Shown here: positions 60,135 to 64,000 of the stretch, piece by piece
Layout: the number at the start of each line of letters is the position of its first letter
Position numbering within the stretch: position 1 is the stretch's first letter
Origin: Herbaspirillum huttiense
GTDB lineage: Bacteria; Pseudomonadota; Gammaproteobacteria; Burkholderiales; Burkholderiaceae_D
Reading direction: 5' to 3'
Assembly (NCBI RefSeq): GCF_004367745.1
Contig: NZ_CP037993.1
Coordinates: 248,001 to 312,000 of the forward strand
DNA: 64,000 bases
Program-made: the position numbers and the translations under genes
The notes under the pieces: model-generated
The model's input: the letters and a program-made list of their open reading frames with translations, nothing else
Database searches by the model: none
What the model was told of the DNA's origin: nothing

Positions 60135-60974
60135 ATGTTGAGAATGCTTGTATGCATGGCAGCCTTGCTGCTGAGCGGTTGTGCCTCCATCACGGGCACG
60201 CAGACGCAACCCGTTTCGGTTCAGGCCACGCAGGGCAACCAGATCATTTCCGGGGCCAGTTGCACCCTGACCAACGATGCTGGTCAATGGTTTGTCAAAA
60301 CACCCGGCAGCGTGACGATCAAGAAGAGCACTGCCGACCTGATGGTCGAATGCGCCAAAGATGGCGTGGTCGGACAACAGAAAGCAGTCTCCCGTGCCAA
60401 TACCAACGTCTGGGGCAATGTGCTTGCAGGCGGGTTGATCGGTTATGCCATCGACCGCAATAGCGGTGCCGGTTTCGATTACCCTGATTCCATCACCGTG
60501 ATTCTTGGTGGCAAGCTGGGAGTGCTGCCCTCTGCCGGTATCGCCGGGGGCACGGCCAGCTCGGAGCCGAGCCCGCCGGACGGCCGCTGGCGCGCTGTCA
60601 TGTCCTGCGATGCCAACCGCTTCAACAAGGATTCACAGCCCTTCCAGGCCAACTTCAACGCCCAGGTGGACGGCAACCGTGTGGTCATCCGACGGCGCAA
60701 CAAGATTGCCGAAGAAGTGATGTCGGGCACCATCTCCGGCGAGTCCCTGAGCCTGGCCGGGATGGGTTACCGGCTGGAGAACCCGGCCAATTCATGGACC
60801 TTCAAGATTGACGGCGTCTTCATGGGCAACGGCAAGATCTACAACGGCAAAGGCGCGCAGCTGGCCAAGAATGGCACGACTGCACGCCTTTGCACGGTAC
60901 TCATGATCCACACCGATGTGCCGCCCCCGGTACCACCGCAAACGCCCGAGGCGGGCGTCGCGACCCTGCAGTAA
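60135..60974 (+). CDS. lipoprotein of unknown function with glycine-zipper-like segment
   Basis: The 279-residue product starts at ATG 60135 and has a lipoprotein signal ending LLLSGC with the Cys at residue 16. The N-terminal half (TQTQPVSVQATQGNQIISGASCTLTNDAGQW, then KKSTADLMVECAKDG, NVWGNVLAGGLIGYAIDRNSGAGFDYPDSITV) resembles the beta-domain plus glycine-rich segment seen in several envelope lipoproteins. The second half (about 165-260) looks like a separate small beta domain (WRAVMSCDANRF, NAQVDGNRVVIRR, GTISGESLSLAG). The tail is Pro-rich. Function is unknown. It is a single gene, with the palindrome upstream as a possible control site. Confidence 0.82.
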   Translation: MLRMLVCMAALLLSGCASITGTQTQPVSVQATQGNQIISGASCTLTNDAGQWFVKTPGSVTIKKSTADLMVECAKDGVVGQQKAVSRANTNVWGNVLAGGLIGYAIDRNSGAGFDYPDSITVILGGKLGVLPSAGIAGGTASSEPSPPDGRWRAVMSCDANRFNKDSQPFQANFNAQVDGNRVVIRRRNKIAEEVMSGTISGESLSLAGMGYRLENPANSWTFKIDGVFMGNGKIYNGKGAQLAKNGTTARLCTVLMIHTDVPPPVPPQTPEAGVATLQ

Positions 60975-60991
60975 GCGCGGGCCGCGATCCT

Positions 60992-61843
60992 TCAGCCCTT
61001 GCTGGCCCCGAAGGTCAGCCCGGCCACGAATTGCTTCTGCATCACGAAGAACAGGATCACCGAAGGCAGCGCTGCCAGGATGGAGCCGGCCGAGACCAGG
61101 TTCCAGGCCGTGGTCCATTGTCCGCGCAGCGCCGCCACGCCCACGGTGATGGGCGCCACGTCATCGCCCTGGGTCAGCACCAGCGCCCAGAAGTAATCAT
61201 TCCATACGAAGGTAAATACCAGCACCGCCAGCGCGGCCAGTGCCGGGCGAATCAGCGGCAGCACGATGCGATAGAACACGGTCCACTCGCTGGCCCCTTC
61301 GATGCGCGCCGCCTCGATCATCTCGAAGGGCAGCTGCTTGATGAAATTGCGCAGGAACAAGGTGCAAAATCCGGTCTGCATGGCGATATGAAACAGCATC
61401 ATCCCGGTGATGGTGTTGAACAGGCCCAGCGACAGCGACAGGTCGCGCACCGGAATCATCAGGATCTGCTGCGGCACGAAGTTGCAGGCCACGAAGGTGG
61501 CGAACAGCACGGTGTTGCCACGGAACTGGTAAGTGGACAGCGCAAAGCCGGCCATGGCCGCCAGCGAAATCGCACCGATCACCGAGGGAATGGTGATGAG
61601 GCAGCTGTTCCAGAAGTAATGCAGCATGGGCGAGGCGGTCAGCGCCTCGCGGTAATTCTCCAGCATGGCGAAGTCCTGCGGCCAGCCCCAGTAGTTGCCG
61701 GCCATCAGTTCATCGTTGGAGCGGATCGAGGTGACCAGCGCGGTCAGCATCGGCAGCAGCCAGATCAGCAGCGCCACCGGCAGCGAAGCCCGGTAGAGCG
61801 CGCGGTTGATCGGCTTCCATTTTTCTATCGGCATGGGGAACAT
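60992..61843 (-). CDS. sugar ABC transporter permease, MalG-type
   Basis: The 283-residue product is an inner-membrane permease with six helices. The conserved EAA loop for ATPase contact is EAARIEGASEWTVFYRIVLPLIRPALA. The C-terminal FVAGLTFGASKG is typical of the MalG/UgpE carbohydrate group. It is the last of the three transport genes seen here on the minus strand, 54 bp behind the MalF-type gene. The ATPase gene is not in the window. The sugar is unknown. Confidence 0.93.
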   Translation of the reverse strand: MFPMPIEKWKPINRALYRASLPVALLIWLLPMLTALVTSIRSNDELMAGNYWGWPQDFAMLENYREALTASPMLHYFWNSCLITIPSVIGAISLAAMAGFALSTYQFRGNTVLFATFVACNFVPQQILMIPVRDLSLSLGLFNTITGMMLFHIAMQTGFCTLFLRNFIKQLPFEMIEAARIEGASEWTVFYRIVLPLIRPALAALAVLVFTFVWNDYFWALVLTQGDDVAPITVGVAALRGQWTTAWNLVSAGSILAALPSVILFFVMQKQFVAGLTFGASKG

Positions 61844-61897
61844 GGCGATCTCTCTTTTCTCTTGAGCGTTGGGCGATGGACGTGCAGCGACGGATGA

Positions 61898-62821
61898 TCA
61901 GCGTTCGTCGCGCAGCATGCGGCGCAGTTGATAGATGATGTAGACCAGCATGATGGCAAACAGCGTCACCGCCACGGCCGCCGAATATCCCTGGCGGTAA
62001 TACTTGATGGCCTGGTCATAGGCGTAATACGCCAGCACGGTGGAGCTTTCGTAAGGACCGCCGCTGGTCATCACCGAGATCAGGTCGAAGCTGCGCAGCG
62101 CGCCGATGATGCTGACCACGAAGGCCATGAAGGTGGTCGAACGCAACTGCGGCAGGATCACGTAGCGCAGCATGCTCCAGCCCTTGGCCCCTTCCATGCG
62201 GGCGGCTTCCACCTGGTCATGGTTCAGGGCGGTGAGACCGGTGAGGAACAGGATCATGCAATACGCCGTCTGCGGCCACAGGGCGGCAAAGATGATGCCG
62301 AAGGTGGCATAGCGCGCATCGCCCAGCACCGGCACGCCCTGGCCCAGGATCAGCGACAGCAGGCCGAAGCTGGGGTCATAGAACCAGCTGTAGATCAGCC
62401 CGACCACCACGCCCGAGAGCACGAAGGGCGCGAAGAACAACGACTTCACCACGCGCATGCCGGCCACTTTCTGGTTCAGGTAGAGCGCGATGGCCAGGCC
62501 CATGGGCGGGGCCAGCAGGAACATGAGCAGCCACAGCACGTTGTTCTTCAAGGCCGTGTAGAAGGTCGGCGCGTGGAACAGTTCGATGTAGTTGGCCAGG
62601 CCCACGTACTTGGGAGCGGTCATGCCATCCCAGCTGAAGAAGCTGAGATAGATCGTATAGAGAATCGGGTACAGCACGTAGACCAGCGTCATCACGCAGG
62701 CCGGCGCCAAGAACCAGAAGGCGGCGCGATTGCGGCGGGCGGCACTGCGCTGCGGGCCGGAGACCGGCGTGGCAGCAGGTTGGGTCGCAGGCGGCTGCGC
62801 GGCGGATGTGGGCGCTAGCAT
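61898..62821 (-). CDS. sugar ABC transporter permease, MalF-type
   Basis: The 307-residue product has an Ala/Pro-rich N-terminus (first 30 residues), then six membrane helices. The EAA loop is EAARMEGAKGWSMLRYVILPQLRSTTFMA. It pairs with the MalG-type permease as the heterodimeric channel of a carbohydrate importer. The order is substrate-binding protein, MalF-type, MalG-type. The start at ATG 62821 follows GGAGACCCCGCC-like sequence. Confidence 0.93.
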   Translation of the reverse strand: MLAPTSAAQPPATQPAATPVSGPQRSAARRNRAAFWFLAPACVMTLVYVLYPILYTIYLSFFSWDGMTAPKYVGLANYIELFHAPTFYTALKNNVLWLLMFLLAPPMGLAIALYLNQKVAGMRVVKSLFFAPFVLSGVVVGLIYSWFYDPSFGLLSLILGQGVPVLGDARYATFGIIFAALWPQTAYCMILFLTGLTALNHDQVEAARMEGAKGWSMLRYVILPQLRSTTFMAFVVSIIGALRSFDLISVMTSGGPYESSTVLAYYAYDQAIKYYRQGYSAAVAVTLFAIMLVYIIYQLRRMLRDER

Positions 62822-62924
62822 GGCGGGGTCTCCTTCTTTTTCTGCGGGCCATTCCGCTGCTGCACGGGGCAGGCGGCATGGCCCGGATGGACTGCCTGGA
62901 GCAGCCAGGCATCAACAACGACGA

Positions 62925-64000
62925 TCAGGACTTCTTGTAGATGCGCTTGCGGCTTTGTTCCAGCTCGTTGAGCACGTCATCGATCTTGGTCGGGTCGCTG
63001 ACGAACTTCTGCATGCCCTTCATGCCTTCATCGGCCATTTCCTTGGTCATGTCGCGATCATAGAACTGCGAGATGCCGCCCTTGGCGTTGGAGAGGATCT
63101 CGAAGCCGATGCGCGAGATCGGATCGGCCGGGGCCGGCGACTTGCTGTTGGCCGGCAGCGAACCCAGGCCATCGGCCAGCTTGGCGCTGATGGCCGGCGT
63201 GCCGACGAAGGCGATGAAGCGGCGCGCATCGGTCTTGTTGCGGGCCTTGGCCGGGATGTGGATGGATTCGGTCGGACCTTCCTCGGCGGTCGGCACATTG
63301 GCATCGATGATGGGGAACTGGAAGTAACCCATCTCCGGTGCCAGCTTGGCCGGGAAGCCCTTGGCGATGAAGGTGCCCATCAGCATCATGGCGGCCTTGC
63401 CCTGGAACAGGAAGGGCTGGGCACCATCCAGGTCATAGGACAGCGCATTGTCGATGAAATACTTGTTGTCGATCAGGCTCTTCCAGGCGGTGTAGACCTT
63501 CTTGACGCGCGGGTCGGTGTAGGCGACGTCGCCAGCCATCAACTGCTGGTGGAAGGCGTTGCCGTTGATGCGCAGGTCGAGGTAATCGAACCAGCCGGCC
63601 AGGGTCCAGGCGTCACGGCCACCCACGGCGATGGGGGCGATGCCGGCGGCCTTGAGCTTCTTGCAGGCCTCCAGGAATTCATCCCAGCTCTTGGGTTCGG
63701 CAGCGATGCCGACCTTCTTGAACAGGTCCTTGCGATAGAACATGCCCCACGAGTAATACACGGTCGGTGCCGAGTATTGCTTGCCCTGCCAGGACGAGGC
63801 TTCCTTGGTGGAGGCGTAGGTGCTGTCCCAGCCGTTCTTCTTCCAGTCTTCGCTCAGGTCTTCCAGCAGGCCGCGGCTGGCGTAGAAGGCCATGCGTTCG
63901 CCGTTGTGCCAGTTGATGATGTCCGGGGCCTGGGTCGAGAGCCAGCCCGGCAGTTGCACCTTGTAGGCTTCTTCTTCGATGAAGGAGACCTTGACGTCGA
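62925..64000 (-). CDS. sugar ABC transporter substrate-binding protein, 5' truncated by window edge
   Basis: The visible 358 residues are the C-terminal part of a periplasmic extracellular solute-binding protein (family 1, MalE/UgpB-like). The frame runs open past base 64000 and has no start in the window; the signal peptide is missing. Typical segments are DIINWHNGERMAFYASRGLLEDLS, APTVYYSWGMFYRKDLFKKVGI and GGRDAWTLAGWFDYLDLR, with KAAMMLMGTFIAKGFPAKL later. It supplies sugar to the two permeases downstream on the same strand. Confidence 0.93.
   Translation of the reverse strand, partial: DVKVSFIEEEAYKVQLPGWLSTQAPDIINWHNGERMAFYASRGLLEDLSEDWKKNGWDSTYASTKEASSWQGKQYSAPTVYYSWGMFYRKDLFKKVGIAAEPKSWDEFLEACKKLKAAGIAPIAVGGRDAWTLAGWFDYLDLRINGNAFHQQLMAGDVAYTDPRVKKVYTAWKSLIDNKYFIDNALSYDLDGAQPFLFQGKAAMMLMGTFIAKGFPAKLAPEMGYFQFPIIDANVPTAEEGPTESIHIPAKARNKTDARRFIAFVGTPAISAKLADGLGSLPANSKSPAPADPISRIGFEILSNAKGGISQFYDRDMTKEMADEGMKGMQKFVSDPTKIDDVLNELEQSRKRIYKKS

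Overview
The window is about 62-63% GC, densely coded and looks like a core-chromosome segment of a betaproteobacterium of the Oxalobacteraceae, most likely Herbaspirillum or a close relative. The basis is the family content and order (hslU, a Porin_4-type porin, divergent cyaY and lptM-lysA, otsB-GH15-otsA, FmdB-DUF502-aspS, nudB-EEP-clsB, a TetR-controlled beta-oxidation cluster), not a database match. No rRNA, tRNA, CRISPR array, insertion sequence or prophage was seen.

Layout. 1-5114: 3' end of hslU, a small basic protein, a major porin and a Sel1-repeat protein. 5163-7746: a GspG-like pseudopilin protein and cyaY on the minus strand, diverging from lptM and lysA. 8072-10735: a coiled-coil membrane protein and a sodium:solute symporter. 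10934-15048: a trehalose operon (otsB, GH15 hydrolase, otsA). 15227-18140: FmdB zinc ribbon, DUF502 membrane protein, aspS. 18426-21991: an MHS-type MFS transporter, an amidohydrolase and a GcvA-like LysR regulator. 22043-24564: nudB, an EEP-family hydrolase and cardiolipin synthase. 24701-25876: acetyl-CoA acetyltransferase.

25962-30495 is the clearest accessory island. It is an orphan type VI secretion unit: a long VgrG with a transthyretin-like C-terminal domain, followed by a broken phospholipase D effector of the Tle5 type and an unidentified C-terminal fragment in another frame. No immunity gene is recognisable. 30680-31599: Hsp15-like RNA-binding protein and an unknown cysteine-containing protein. 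31817-39050: TetR regulator, acyl-CoA dehydrogenase, FadB-like fusion, thiolase and enoyl-CoA hydratase, together a complete fatty-acid beta-oxidation set. 39076-44318: a minus-strand operon (HAD hydrolase, hydroxylysine-kinase-like phosphotransferase, phospholyase-like class III aminotransferase, Lrp regulator) divergent from an FAD amine-oxidase-like gene. The shared 313 bp promoter region carries three AGCATTAA elements; this looks like a catabolic module for a hydroxylated amino acid or amine.

44299-52920: three c-di-GMP turnover proteins surround a pta-ackA-PhaC-like hydrolase operon. 53159-59730: a TetR repressor diverges from a tripartite RND efflux operon, with a clear TGTAT-N4-ATACA operator candidate between them. 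59743-60974: a 48-residue secreted peptide gene and a lipoprotein gene diverge around a perfect 16 bp palindrome. 60992-64000: the MalG-, MalF- and substrate-binding-type genes of a sugar ABC importer, cut by the window end.

The points most worth following are the decayed VgrG/Tle5 island, the hydroxylysine-like cluster with its repeated operator, the repeat array behind aspS, and the 48-residue peptide. None can be called a new system from sequence alone.
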